Counted from the first letter of the stretch, positions 52,327 through 61,548 are shown. The stretch: 64,000 nucleotides of DNA from Astrobacterium formosum (GCA_030848545.1 JAVDCA010000026.1:1-64000); one strand, 5' to 3'. The notes: generated from the sequence alone by a model not told the origin. Program-made: numbers and translations.

Positions 52327-53820
52327 CTAGAACCTCGGAATGTCCGGGAACGGCAGGTTGCCGCCCGACACATGCATCCTGCCCAGCTCGGCGCAACGGT
52401 TGAGGACCGGGAATACCTTACCGGGGTTCAAGAGTCCCTTGTCGTCGAAGGCGCATTTGAGCCGCTGCTGATGGGCGAGGTCGACCTCCGAGAACATCAC
52501 CGGCATGAGGTCGCGCTTCTCGATGCCGACGCCGTGCTCGCCAGTAAGAACACCGCCGACCTCGACGCACAACTTGAGGATATCGGCCCCGAACGCCTCG
52601 GCGCGGGCGAGTTCGCCGGGCTCATTGGCGTCGTAGAGGATAAGTGGGTGCAGGTTGCCGTCGCCGGCATGGAAGACATTGGCGACGCGCAGGCCGTATT
52701 TCGCCGACATGTCCTTCATGCGGGCGAGCACCAGCGGCAATTTGGCGCGCGGAATAGTGCCGTCCATGCACAGATAGTCTGGCGAGATGCGTCCCACCGC
52801 CGGGAAGGCGGCCTTGCGGCCGGCCCAGAACAGGAGACGCTCCGCCTCCGACGTGGAGACCCGCAGGTTCATGGCGCCACAGCCCCGGGCGATCTCCGAC
52901 ACCGTCGCAATGAGGTGGTCGACCTCCGCCTGCGGGCCGTCCAGCTCGACGATCAGCAGGGCCTCGACGTCGAGGGGATAGTCGGCATGCACGAAGGCCT
53001 CGGTGGCGTGGATCGCCGGCCGGTCCATCATTTCCATGCCGGCCGGGATGATGCCGGCACCGATGATCCTCGCCACGCAGGCGCCGGCGTCCTCCGACGA
53101 CGGGAAGCCGACCAGCACGGCGCGGGCGGTCTCGGGCTTCTTGAGGATGCGCACCGTCACTTCGGTGACGACGCCGAGCAGCCCCTCCGAACCGCCGACG
53201 ACGCCGATGAGGTCGTAGCCGCCGGCGTCGAGATGCTTGCCGCCGAGCCGGACCACCTCGCCGGTCATCAGCACCATCTCGCAGCCGAGCACGTTGTTGG
53301 AGGTCATGCCGTATTTGAGGCAGTGCACGCCGCCGGAATTCTCGGCCACATTGCCGCCGATCGTGCAGGCGATCTGCGAGGAGGGATCGGGGGCATAATA
53401 GAAACCAGCGTGCTCCACCGCCTTCGAGACCGCCAGGTTCGTGACCCCGGGCTCGACCACGGCAACCCGGTTGGCGAAATCGATGTCGCGGATGCGGTTG
53501 AACTTGGCCATGCCGAGGAGGACGCCGTCGGCGAGCGGCAGCGCCCCGCCCGACAGCGACGTCCCGGCGCCGCGCGGCACCACCGGGATCGTCTCGGCGT
53601 AGCAATAACGCAGGATCGCGGCGACCTGGGCGGTCGTCTCCGGCAGCACGACGGCGAGCGGCAGTTGCCGATAGGCGGTCAGGCCATCGGTCTCGTAGGG
53701 CCGCATGCCGCGCTCGGTGGCGATCACGCCCTCGCCCGGCACGATGGCCCGCAACGCACGGACGATCTCGTCACGCCGCGCCAGCAGGGCCTGATCAGGC
53801 TCCGGCATCCGCACCGACAT
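52327..53820 (-). CDS. glcD: Glycolate oxidase subunit GlcD
   Basis: A 497-aa flavoprotein that oxidises glycolate to glyoxylate. FAD-binding motifs are PVVPRGAGTSLSGGALP near residues 80-96, PDPSSQIACTIGGNVAENSGG and YGMTSNNVLGCEMVL. The C-terminal FAD-linked oxidase domain has FHAGDGNLHPLILYD and GGVLTGEHGVGIEKRD, with the metal- and substrate-binding histidines. GGGAGGACAAGGA before the ATG at 53820 is a strong site. First gene of the glcD-glcE-thiM-glcF operon, divergent from a small cytochrome c. Confidence 0.95.
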   Translation of the reverse strand: MSVRMPEPDQALLARRDEIVRALRAIVPGEGVIATERGMRPYETDGLTAYRQLPLAVVLPETTAQVAAILRYCYAETIPVVPRGAGTSLSGGALPLADGVLLGMAKFNRIRDIDFANRVAVVEPGVTNLAVSKAVEHAGFYYAPDPSSQIACTIGGNVAENSGGVHCLKYGMTSNNVLGCEMVLMTGEVVRLGGKHLDAGGYDLIGVVGGSEGLLGVVTEVTVRILKKPETARAVLVGFPSSEDAGACVARIIGAGIIPAGMEMMDRPAIHATEAFVHADYPLDVEALLIVELDGPQAEVDHLIATVSEIARGCGAMNLRVSTSEAERLLFWAGRKAAFPAVGRISPDYLCMDGTIPRAKLPLVLARMKDMSAKYGLRVANVFHAGDGNLHPLILYDANEPGELARAEAFGADILKLCVEVGGVLTGEHGVGIEKRDLMPVMFSEVDLAHQQRLKCAFDDKGLLNPGKVFPVLNRCAELGRMHVSGGNLPFPDIPRF

Positions 53821-53953
53821 TCCTTGTCCTCCCGCACCCTCTCCGATCCGGTCCACGACCGTCATCTCGATTGGATATGCACTAGTACGTATGATAATGG
53901 AACTTTGTTCCGCCCATGGCGGCCCGCAAGCCCTTTGCCAGCATGGAAGCACA

Positions 53954-54325
53954 ATGACGATGAAGTGGGGAATGGTTTTGGTTGTTCTTTCGTCGGTGAC
54001 GATGGGAGCGCAGGGCGCTTGGGCGCAAGCCGCGCCGACCGCGTTCAACATGTGCAAGGCCTGTCACAAGATCGAGCCCGGCAAGCACGGCCTCGGTCCG
54101 TCGCTCGCGGGCGTATTTGGCACCAAGACCGGTACGAACTGGCCGGACTTCAAATATTCGGACGCCCACAAGAAAGCGAACCTGGTCTGGAACGACGCCA
54201 CCCTGACCAAGTATCTGGGCAACCCGAAGGGCACGATCCTGGGCGAGAAGAAGGCCTTCGCCGGACTGAGGAATCCGGACGAAGTCAGGGCCGTCGTCGC
54301 CTATCTCAAGACGCTGAGAAAGTGA
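53954..54325 (+). CDS. Small c-type cytochrome lacking the axial methionine
   Basis: A 123-aa exported class I cytochrome c. The signal peptide ends at AWAQA (about residue 25). The heme motif is CKACH (Cys34, Cys37, His38), then HGLGPSLAGVFGTKTG, NLVWNDATLTKYLGNP and a C-terminal helix VRAVVAYLKTL. In mitochondrial-like cytochromes the sixth ligand lies in GTKMAFAGL; here the sequence is GEKKAFAGL, so Lys100 stands in place of methionine and no other Met follows. The heme could be Lys-ligated or five-coordinate. GGAAG precedes the ATG. Divergent from glcD, so it might serve glycolate oxidation, but this is inference. Confidence 0.85.
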   Translation: MTMKWGMVLVVLSSVTMGAQGAWAQAAPTAFNMCKACHKIEPGKHGLGPSLAGVFGTKTGTNWPDFKYSDAHKKANLVWNDATLTKYLGNPKGTILGEKKAFAGLRNPDEVRAVVAYLKTLRK

Positions 54326-54474
54326 TTGCCGTGTCATTGCGCCGACGGTGCTGCGTCATCGCGGCACCGCGGCGAATTGACGGGGGTCAAGCCTGCGTGG
54401 GAGGGTGACGCCTAGACTCGCAATCAAAGACCGGGCCTCGGAGCCCGGCCGAACATTCAATCGGGGAGACGAAA

Positions 54475-55305
54475 ATGATCAAGGACCTCATCGTCAACCT
54501 CACGGTCGGGGCTCCCCGCGACAGTGCCGCCGACTACGCGATCTCGATCGCCGAGACGTTCGACGCCCATCTGGCCGGCATCGCCTTCGCGTTCGAACCC
54601 GTAGTGGCGCCGAGCATCATGGGCGGCATCCCGGCCGACGTCATCGACGCCCAAAGGGCATCGACCCAGAAGGCCGCCGATGCGGCCGTCGCCTATTTCG
54701 AAACCGCCGCCAAGAAGGCCGGCCTGTCCGCCGAGCACCGCCTGATCGAGGCGACGTTGGGCGGCGCCGCCGACCTGTTCGGGCGCCTCGCGCGGCGCTT
54801 CGACCTTTCGGTGGTCGGCCAGGCCGAGCCCGACAAGCTCGCCTCCCAGGACATCATCATCGAAGGAGCGCTGTTCGAGTCGGGCCGGCCGATCGTCGTC
54901 GTACCCTATATCCAGCGCGGCCCGCTCAAGCTCGACCGCGTCATGGTGTGCTGGGACGGCGGCCGCACCGCCGCCCGCGCAGTCGCCGACGCAATGCCGT
55001 TCTTGAGGAGGTCGAAATCGATCGACATCGTCATCGTGGCCAGCGGGCGGGAAAAGACCAACGAGATCCCCGGCATCGACCTCGGCCAGCACCTCGCCCG
55101 CCACGGCCTCAAGGTCGACGTCAAGCGCATCGTGGCGAGTGACACCGACGTGCCCAATACTATCCTGTCCTATGCGGCCGACAGTTCGACCGACTTCATC
55201 GTCATGGGGGGATATGGCCACTCGCGCCTGCGCGAATTCGTGCTCGGCGGCGCCACCCGCGGTATTCTGAGTTCAATGACGGTCCCGACCTTCATGTCGC
55301 ACTGA
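54475..55305 (+). CDS. Universal stress protein, tandem UspA domains
   Basis: A 276-aa cytosolic protein with two Usp domains. The first (about residues 1-145) is degenerate and the second (about 150-276) keeps the ATP-binding signature GGYGHSRLREFVLGGATRGIL near 245-265. It probably binds ATP and supports stress survival. GGGGAG lies before the ATG. It is monocistronic; the 150 bp upstream show no clear operator. Confidence 0.92.
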   Translation: MIKDLIVNLTVGAPRDSAADYAISIAETFDAHLAGIAFAFEPVVAPSIMGGIPADVIDAQRASTQKAADAAVAYFETAAKKAGLSAEHRLIEATLGGAADLFGRLARRFDLSVVGQAEPDKLASQDIIIEGALFESGRPIVVVPYIQRGPLKLDRVMVCWDGGRTAARAVADAMPFLRRSKSIDIVIVASGREKTNEIPGIDLGQHLARHGLKVDVKRIVASDTDVPNTILSYAADSSTDFIVMGGYGHSRLREFVLGGATRGILSSMTVPTFMSH

Positions 55306-55647
55306 GTCACCCTTCATCGCTCCCTCGCGCTCTTGCGCGGGGGAGGGTGGCGCCAAAGGCGTCGGGTGGGGGCTCTCAGGCCGGCCCCGGGAACCCGCGC
55401 CACCACCCAGGCGTTTGTGCGCAGGATCGGGGGCGATCAGCCTAGCTGCAAGTAACGATCGGCCGGACCAAGCTGCCGTGGAACGCCACATTCGCTCCAT
55501 GGCGCGACCTTCCGTCGACCCAATGACCGCCAAACTTGGCCTTTTGCCGGGCCTGGTTTCCCCCGCCACAACAGTGTGACGTGCTGGCGAATTCCCGACC
55601 GGCGCGCATGGACGCGTCCATCTGCGGATGGGCATTCGGAGGGGCGC
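55306..55647. other. Intergenic region, uspA to ybdK
   Basis: A 342-bp gap. Near 55318-55348 lies a GC-rich inverted repeat (CCCTC-GCGCTCTTGCGCG-GAGGG type) that could end uspA transcription. The remainder should hold the ybdK promoter. No gene is seen. Confidence 0.4.
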
Positions 55648-56766
55648 ATGAGCGATGCTTTTTCGGTCGGTATCGAGGAAGAGTATTTCCTCGTCGACGC
55701 CGCCACCAAGACGATCGCGGCGGCGCGGCCGCGCGAGTTCTTCGCCGCCGCCAAGGACGCGCTCGATTCCCAGGTCACGGGCGAGATGTTGCAGTCGCAA
55801 ATCGAAGTCGCGACCGTGCCGCATGTGGAAATGGCCACCGCGCGGGCCGAGATCAGACGCCTGCGCCGCACCGTCGGCGACATCGCCGCCACGCACGGCC
55901 TCGCCATCCTGGCATCCGGCACCCATCCGACGGCGCAGTGGGTCGAGTCGCGCCACACGCCGACCGAACGCTACGACAGCCTGATGCACGACCTGCAGAT
56001 GCTCGGCCGTCGCAACATGGTGTGCGGCATGCACGTCCATGTGGAACTCCCCGGAAGCGAGGACCGCATCGACGTCATGTATCGCATGCTGCCCTATCTG
56101 CCGCTGTTCATCGCGCTCGCGACTTCCTCGCCGTTCTGGCAGTCGCACCGCACCGGGCTGATGGGCTACCGGCTCGCCGCCTACGACGAACTGCCGCGCA
56201 CCGGCGTGCCGGAGCTGTTCCGCCGCCGCGAGGAGTTCGACGAATATGTCGCCGCCCTGACGCAGGCGGGGGTGATGGCGGATTCCAGCTATGTGTGGTG
56301 GGCGATCCGCCCCTCCCTCAAGCTGCCGACACTCGAACTCAGGGCGCCGGATTCGTGCACCCTGGTGGACGACGCGGTCGCGATCGCCGCCCTCTACCGG
56401 GTGCTGGCGCGGCGGCTCTGCCGCAACCCCTGGCTCAACTGGGACATGACCGCCGTGACGCGGGCGATCATCGTCGAGAACAAGTGGCGGGCGCAACGCT
56501 ACGGCGTCCACGGCACCCTGGTCTGCCTCGCCACCCACACGGCCGTCCCGGTGTCCGAACTCATCGATCGGGTGGTCGAGGAGGTCATGCCGGACGCCGA
56601 GGCACTCGGTTGCGTCGACGAAGTCGCGCGCTGCCGCGTCATCGCGGCAACGGGCACGTCCGCCGACGCCCAACTCGCCGTGTTCGACGCCCACGAAAAA
56701 GTCGGCGACCGGGACCGTGCCCTGAATGCGGTGGCGGATTGGATCGCGACCACCACGCTGCAATAG
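55648..56766 (+). CDS. YbdK family carboxylate-amine ligase
   Basis: A 372-aa glutamate-cysteine-ligase family 2 protein. FSVGIEEEYFLVD near residues 5-17 supplies metal-binding glutamates, GMHVHVELP near 130 the central motif, and ELRAPDSCTLVDDAVAIAALYRVL near 262 the C-terminal part. Such enzymes join a carboxylate and an amine using ATP; E. coli YbdK has weak glutamate-cysteine ligase activity, and the natural substrates are mostly unknown. GGAGGGG before the ATG is strong and discards the longer in-frame start. Convergent with the TetR gene. Confidence 0.9.
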   Translation: MSDAFSVGIEEEYFLVDAATKTIAAARPREFFAAAKDALDSQVTGEMLQSQIEVATVPHVEMATARAEIRRLRRTVGDIAATHGLAILASGTHPTAQWVESRHTPTERYDSLMHDLQMLGRRNMVCGMHVHVELPGSEDRIDVMYRMLPYLPLFIALATSSPFWQSHRTGLMGYRLAAYDELPRTGVPELFRRREEFDEYVAALTQAGVMADSSYVWWAIRPSLKLPTLELRAPDSCTLVDDAVAIAALYRVLARRLCRNPWLNWDMTAVTRAIIVENKWRAQRYGVHGTLVCLATHTAVPVSELIDRVVEEVMPDAEALGCVDEVARCRVIAATGTSADAQLAVFDAHEKVGDRDRALNAVADWIATTTLQ

Positions 56767-56804
56767 GCAGTCGTCGTTGCGGACAGCTCAGCCTCGCCCC
56801 ACGG

Positions 56805-56832
56805 CTCCCTCCCCCGCAAGCGGGGGAGGGAG
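56805..56832. terminator. Hairpin between convergent ybdK and tetR genes
   Basis: CTCCCTCCCCCGC and its perfect complement form a 13-bp stem with a two-base AA spacer, midway between two convergent stop codons. It resembles a dispersed CCCTCCCCCGC-type repeat and may act as a bidirectional terminator. Confidence 0.6.
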
Positions 56833-56856
56833 AAGAGAGAGGGCGCTGTCGCAATC

Positions 56857-57519
56857 TCACTCCTCCTCGTCCGGCATCGTGGTCTGGACGACGAGGCCGC
56901 GGGCACGGGCATCGACGACGCCGAGGGCGCGCATCGCCAGCAATGCCAGCGACTGCACGGCCGCCCGGGCGCCGGCGCGGCCGTCCGGCTCCACCGCCAG
57001 GGGACCGATCAGGCCTTCCAGCAACGCCCCCACGATGGCCGAGGCGGCGAGCCCCGTATCCTGCTCGGGCAGGTGACCGGCGGCGACCGCGCTGGCGATG
57101 CGCCGGTCCAGCTCGTCCACGAGCTGGCGCCGATAGGCGAGACGGACGGCGTCGACGGCGGCGTCGACCGGTTCGGCGATCACCGACCACGCCAGGCGGC
57201 GATGCCTCAACGCCCGCATCCCGAAGGTCAGGATGGCAGCGGCAAGGGCCGACAGGGGACCGGGAGCGGCGGCGGCGGCGCGTTGCAGCGCCGCGATCTC
57301 GCGCTCGGAAACGGCAGCCACCAGGGCGGCGACGAGGTCGGTCTTGGCCGGAAAGTAGCGATAGACGGTGCCGGCCGCGATGCCGGCACGGGCGGCCACC
57401 GGCGCGATCTGCACGGCCGCCATGCCGGATTCGGCGGCGATTGCCCGCGCCGCCGACAGAATCGCATCCTGGCGCGCCGCCAGGCGCTGCATGACCCGTT
57501 CCGTCCGTCGATAGGCCAT
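56857..57519 (-). CDS. TetR family transcriptional regulator
   Basis: A 220-aa regulator. The helix-turn-helix region (about residues 15-60) reads ILSAARAIAAESGMAAVQIAPVAARAGIAAGTVYRYFPAKTDLVAALV. The ligand domain is Ala-rich and diverged. No adjacent exporter or enzyme in the same direction gives a hint at the target; the acetolactate-synthase-like gene lies upstream on the same strand. ATG at 57519 is used, although an upstream in-frame start exists at 57588. Confidence 0.9.
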   Translation of the reverse strand: MAYRRTERVMQRLAARQDAILSAARAIAAESGMAAVQIAPVAARAGIAAGTVYRYFPAKTDLVAALVAAVSEREIAALQRAAAAAPGPLSALAAAILTFGMRALRHRRLAWSVIAEPVDAAVDAVRLAYRRQLVDELDRRIASAVAAGHLPEQDTGLAASAIVGALLEGLIGPLAVEPDGRAGARAAVQSLALLAMRALGVVDARARGLVVQTTMPDEEE

Positions 57520-57643
57520 TGTCGCATCCCACAGCCAACGGAAAACAGTGAACCAGGATTCACGCTTGCCGGCAACAATGGGACGCAAATGAGGACCGGG
57601 ATGGATCGCCGCAGGCGCTACTTGGCGGCACTACTTGGCGGCG

Positions 57644-59329
57644 CTACTTGGCCTGGCTGGCGAGCGCCTTGGCGCGGATCTTTTCCAGCGTGGTGATGGG
57701 CGTGATCGCTTCCGGATCGACCGCGAGATGGATGATCGACGGCTTGCCGGATGCCTGCGCGGCCTTGAAGGCGGCGGCGAAGTCCGCCGTCGCCTCGACC
57801 TTGACGCCGAAGCCCCCGAACGCATGGGCGTAGGCGACGAAATCCGGATTGCGCAGCGCCGTCGCCGAGATCCGGCCCGGATATTCGCGCTCCTGATGCA
57901 TCCGGATGGTGCCGTAAATTCCGTTGTCGGCGACCACCACGATGATCGGCAGGTCATACTGGACCGCGGTCGCGAACTCCTGGCCGTTCATGAGGAAATC
58001 GCCGTCGCCCGCGAAGGCGATGACCGGCCGGTCGGGATATAGCCGCTTCATGGCGATCGCCGCCGGCACCCCGTAGCCCATGGATCCGGACGTGGGCGCG
58101 AGCTGGGTGGCGAAACGGCGGTAGCGATGGAAGCGGTGAATCCAGATGGAATAATTCCCGGCGCCGTTGCAGATCATGGCTTCGGGCGGCAGGTGGTCGC
58201 GCAGCCACACCATGACCTCACCCAGGTTGACCCCGCCGGGGACCTGGGTGGGCGTCGTCGTCCAAGCCAGGAAGTCGGCATGGGCGGTCTCCGTGTCGGC
58301 CCGCCACTTGATCTCTGACGGCGGCTGCAGGCTCTCCGCCATGGCGGCAAACGCCGTCGGGGCGGCATTGATGGCGAGATTCGGCCGATACACCCGGCCG
58401 AGCTCCTCGGCGCCGGGATGGACGTGAACGAAGCTCATCTGCGGCGCCGGAATGTCGAACACCGTATAGCCTTGCGACGACATCTCGCTCAGGCGCCCGC
58501 CCACCAGGATGACGAGGTCGGCCGCCTTGACGCGGGCGAGCAGCTTTGGATTGGGCCCGATGCCGAAGTCGCCGGCGTAGCAGGGGTGCAGCGGATCGAA
58601 GAGATGGGCGCGCCGGAACGTGGTCGCGACCGGCAGGGCGAAGCGTTCGGCGAAGCGGGCGATCGCCTTCGTCGCCTGTTCCGACCACCGGCTGCCGCCG
58701 AGGAGCATTATCGGTCGCTCGGCCGCCCACAGCATTTTCTGCAGCTTCATCATATCGGTGGCGCCGGGCCAGATTTCGGCCGGCTCGAACATGGGCGCGT
58801 TCGGGGTCTGGATGCGCTCCGTCAGCATGTCCTCGGGCAGCGCCACCACCACCGGTCCGGGGCGGCCACTGGTCGCCGCATAGAAGGCCCGCGAAACGAG
58901 TTCCGGCACCCGCGCCGGATCGTCGATCTCGGTCGTCCATTTGGTCATGCTGCCGAACACGGCGCGGTAGTCGAGTTCCTGGAAGGCCTCGCGGTCGCGC
59001 ATGCCGCGCGCCACCTGGCCGACGAACATGATCATCGGCGAAGAGTCCTGGCGGGCGATGTGGACGCCATGGGCGGCGTTTGTGGAACCCGGGCCGCGGG
59101 TGACGAAGCACACGCCCGGACGGCCCGTCGCCTTGCCGATCGCCTCCGCCATCATGGCGGCGCCGGCTTCCTGGCGGCACACCGTCACAGTGATGTCACG
59201 GTCATGGAAGGCGTCGAGCACGGCCAGATAGCTTTCGCCGGGCACGCAGAACACATGCTGGACACCGTTGATGATCAGCTGGTCCACCAGGACTTCGGCG
59301 GCGGTCCGGAGATTGTCGTGTGCACGCAT
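57644..59329 (-). CDS. Acetolactate-synthase-like ThDP-dependent enzyme
   Basis: A 561-aa enzyme of the POX/AHAS family. GVQHVFCVPGESYLAVLDAF is at residues 22-41, Glu54 in CRQEAGAAMMAEA is the conserved ThDP-activating glutamate, and the ThDP-binding motif spans GDGDFLMNGQEFATAVQYDLP to DNGIYG. Three domains of normal length are present. There is no ilvN-type small subunit, and the gene is not next to ilvC, so a catabolic or unknown carboligase/decarboxylase is as likely as acetolactate synthase. GAGGAAT precedes the ATG. Confidence 0.88.
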   Translation of the reverse strand: MRAHDNLRTAAEVLVDQLIINGVQHVFCVPGESYLAVLDAFHDRDITVTVCRQEAGAAMMAEAIGKATGRPGVCFVTRGPGSTNAAHGVHIARQDSSPMIMFVGQVARGMRDREAFQELDYRAVFGSMTKWTTEIDDPARVPELVSRAFYAATSGRPGPVVVALPEDMLTERIQTPNAPMFEPAEIWPGATDMMKLQKMLWAAERPIMLLGGSRWSEQATKAIARFAERFALPVATTFRRAHLFDPLHPCYAGDFGIGPNPKLLARVKAADLVILVGGRLSEMSSQGYTVFDIPAPQMSFVHVHPGAEELGRVYRPNLAINAAPTAFAAMAESLQPPSEIKWRADTETAHADFLAWTTTPTQVPGGVNLGEVMVWLRDHLPPEAMICNGAGNYSIWIHRFHRYRRFATQLAPTSGSMGYGVPAAIAMKRLYPDRPVIAFAGDGDFLMNGQEFATAVQYDLPIIVVVADNGIYGTIRMHQEREYPGRISATALRNPDFVAYAHAFGGFGVKVEATADFAAAFKAAQASGKPSIIHLAVDPEAITPITTLEKIRAKALASQAK

Positions 59330-59439
59330 CGATTCCTCGCGGTTTAGGACGCTCGCCGGTCGCGCGCGGCATAGCAGCGCAGGAGGGCGGAAAGCCCTCC
59401 TGCATATCGCGCCTTGCGGTTTTGATCGAGGGGGAGGCG

Positions 59440-59838
59440 TCAGCTGGCGGAGGCGACCGACACGACCTGGAACGTGTGCATGTCGCCGTCCTCGTCGCGG
59501 ATCGAGACATATTCGCCCGGCACGAAGGCGTGGGACGCGAAGCGGTAGCCGGCCTCGTCGTCGTCCACGTCGGTCACGTCGTAATCGAACACCCAACGGG
59601 ACCGCTCGGCGCCGCCGCCTTTGTGGACCAGCCGGCCGATCTCCTCTTCCTCGCCGCCCCAGAAGCGGCGCACGCCGCAATGGGCGCGGTATTTACGCCA
59701 GAGCGCGACGTCGATGTGCCCGCCGGCGTCGAGAGGGGCGACGAACTCGTAACCGTGCTGTGACGAACCGTCGGGAAACTCTTTCGAACGGGCGAGATTG
59801 AGTCGAATACGCTTGAGCTCGCGGGGCAACTGCGTCAT
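59440..59838 (-). CDS. Conserved hypothetical protein
   Basis: A 132-aa soluble protein that I do not recognise by name. It begins TQLPRELKRIRLNLARSKEFPDGSSQHGYEFVAPLD, then has RAHCGVRRFWGGEEEEIGRLVHKGGG, with FDYDVTDVDDDEAGYRFASHAFVPGEYVSIRDEDGDMHTF in the C-terminal half, an acidic beta-rich segment. No cysteine pairs, signal peptide or membrane segment. GGGAGG lies six bases before the ATG at 59838. It lies 110 bp upstream of the ThDP enzyme gene on the same strand and may share its transcript. Confidence 0.8.
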   Translation of the reverse strand: MTQLPRELKRIRLNLARSKEFPDGSSQHGYEFVAPLDAGGHIDVALWRKYRAHCGVRRFWGGEEEEIGRLVHKGGGAERSRWVFDYDVTDVDDDEAGYRFASHAFVPGEYVSIRDEDGDMHTFQVVSVASAS

Positions 59839-59994
59839 CGCAACCTCCCTCGTCGGCGGCGCTCGGTGGCTTTTCCGGCCACGACCCTTGGTTGGAGCAA
59901 CCGCCGGCGGCATATGAATGGTCCGGCGAACGGCATCGGCCGGCGTTGATTTCCCTCAATGCTACACGTTTTCGGCGATGACACGGAGGCCGCC

Positions 59995-61548
59995 ATGTCG
60001 CATCTGGTCGAACCCCAGGACGAGGCTCTCACCTTCCTGGCCGCCCATCTGGCGGCGGGCGGCACGCCGGTGCGGCGCATCGATACCCATGCTGGCATCG
60101 TGTTTCTGGCCGGCCCGCGCGCCCTCAAAATCAAGCGAGCGGTACACTTTCCCTTCCTGGACTATTCGAGCCTCGAACGCCGCCGGGCCGCCTGCGCGGC
60201 CGAAATCGAGGTCAATCGTTTGTTCGCCCCGGCGATTTATAACGGCATCGTCGCCGTCACCCGCGAGGCGGACGGGTCGCTGGCGCTCGCCGGAAAGGGA
60301 GAGCCGGTCGAATGGGCCGTCGATATGCGCCGGTTCGACGAGACGGCGACCCTCGACCTCCTGGCGGCCCGCGACGGCATCGGCGCCGATCTCGCCGAAG
60401 CCCTGGGCCGGGTCGTCGCCGCCGCCCACGCGCACGCGCCTCGCGCCGACGCCGGATCGTGGATCGCGGCTCTCGCGACCTTCATCGATCAGAACGAACT
60501 GGCGTTCCGCGAGGCAACCGACCTGTTCGCAGCCGCGGACATTGACCGTCTGACGGCGGCAAGCCGGGCAGCTCTGGCGGACAAACACCCTCTCCTCGAA
60601 GCCCGCGGCGGCGCCGGCCTCGTCCGGCGCGGCCATGGCGACCTGCACCTCGGCAATATCGCCCTGATCGACGAGGTACCGGTGCCGTTCGATGCCATCG
60701 AGTTCGATCCCCTGATCGCGGCCGGCGACGTTCTCTACGATCTCGCCTTCCTGCTGATGGACCTCGTCGAACGCGACCTGGCCGATGCCGCCAATGCGGT
60801 GTTCAACCGCTATCTCGTCGAGACGGGCCGGGCCGGGGACATGGATGCCCTCGCCGCCCTGCCCCTGTTCCTGTCGCTGCGGGCAGCGATCCGCGCCAAG
60901 GTGACGGCGGCGCGGCGCGAATTCGTCGACGCCGCCGAACGGGCACATATCGGCCGCGCCGCCCAGGCCTATTTTACTCTCGCGCTTCGCCTGATCGCGC
61001 CGCCTCCTCCCAGGCTGGTCGCCATCGGGGGCCTGTCCGGAACCGGCAAATCGGCGCTGGCGCGCCGCCTGGCCACCCGCATGCCGCCCGCACCCGGGGC
61101 GGTCGTTCTGCGCTCCGACATCGAGCGAAAGCGCATGCACGGCGTCGCGGAAGCCGAACGGCTGCCGCCTGAGGCCTACACGGCCGAGGCCACCCGGCGC
61201 GTCTATGCCCGCATGGCCGACAAGGCGCGGCGGGCGCTCACGGCCGGGCATTCCGTCATCGCCGACGCGGTGTTCGCCCGGCCGGAGGAACGTGCCGGTA
61301 TCGAAGCCGTGGGCCGTGATTGCGGCGTGCCCTGCCATGGCCTCTTCCTCGCCGCCGACCTCGCCGTCCGGCTCGCGCGCGTGGGCGGCCGTCGCGGCGA
61401 CGCCTCCGACGCCGACGAACGGGTCGCCCGCGAACAGGAACACTACGATCTCGGCTCCGTCGGCTGGAGGGTGATAGACGCTGGCTGCACGCCCGAACAG
61501 GTCCTCGCCGCGGCCGCGGAGGCTGTTGGCTCGAGCCATGCGTCATGA
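59995..61548 (+). CDS. Kinase-like (APH-type) and P-loop ATPase fusion protein
   Basis: A 517-aa two-domain protein. The N-terminal part (about residues 1-330) has a degenerate aminoglycoside-phosphotransferase-like fold, with RRGHGDLHLGNIALID (HGD at 214-216) and FDAIEFDPLIAAGDVLYDL supplying the metal site. The C-terminal part (about 340-517) has Walker A GGLSGTGKS at 345-353 and resembles gluconate- or polynucleotide-kinase-type P-loop kinases (VVLRSDIERKRMHG, VIADAVFARPEER). This fusion is conserved in many proteobacteria but has no known substrate. ATG at 59995 is chosen for the GGAGG upstream. Confidence 0.85.
   Translation: MSHLVEPQDEALTFLAAHLAAGGTPVRRIDTHAGIVFLAGPRALKIKRAVHFPFLDYSSLERRRAACAAEIEVNRLFAPAIYNGIVAVTREADGSLALAGKGEPVEWAVDMRRFDETATLDLLAARDGIGADLAEALGRVVAAAHAHAPRADAGSWIAALATFIDQNELAFREATDLFAAADIDRLTAASRAALADKHPLLEARGGAGLVRRGHGDLHLGNIALIDEVPVPFDAIEFDPLIAAGDVLYDLAFLLMDLVERDLADAANAVFNRYLVETGRAGDMDALAALPLFLSLRAAIRAKVTAARREFVDAAERAHIGRAAQAYFTLALRLIAPPPPRLVAIGGLSGTGKSALARRLATRMPPAPGAVVLRSDIERKRMHGVAEAERLPPEAYTAEATRRVYARMADKARRALTAGHSVIADAVFARPEERAGIEAVGRDCGVPCHGLFLAADLAVRLARVGGRRGDASDADERVAREQEHYDLGSVGWRVIDAGCTPEQVLAAAAEAVGSSHAS

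Noticed and set aside
59995..61548. Aminoglycoside resistance gene
   Set aside because: The APH-like domain is degenerate and fused to a P-loop kinase domain in a chromosomal housekeeping setting; resistance is not supported.
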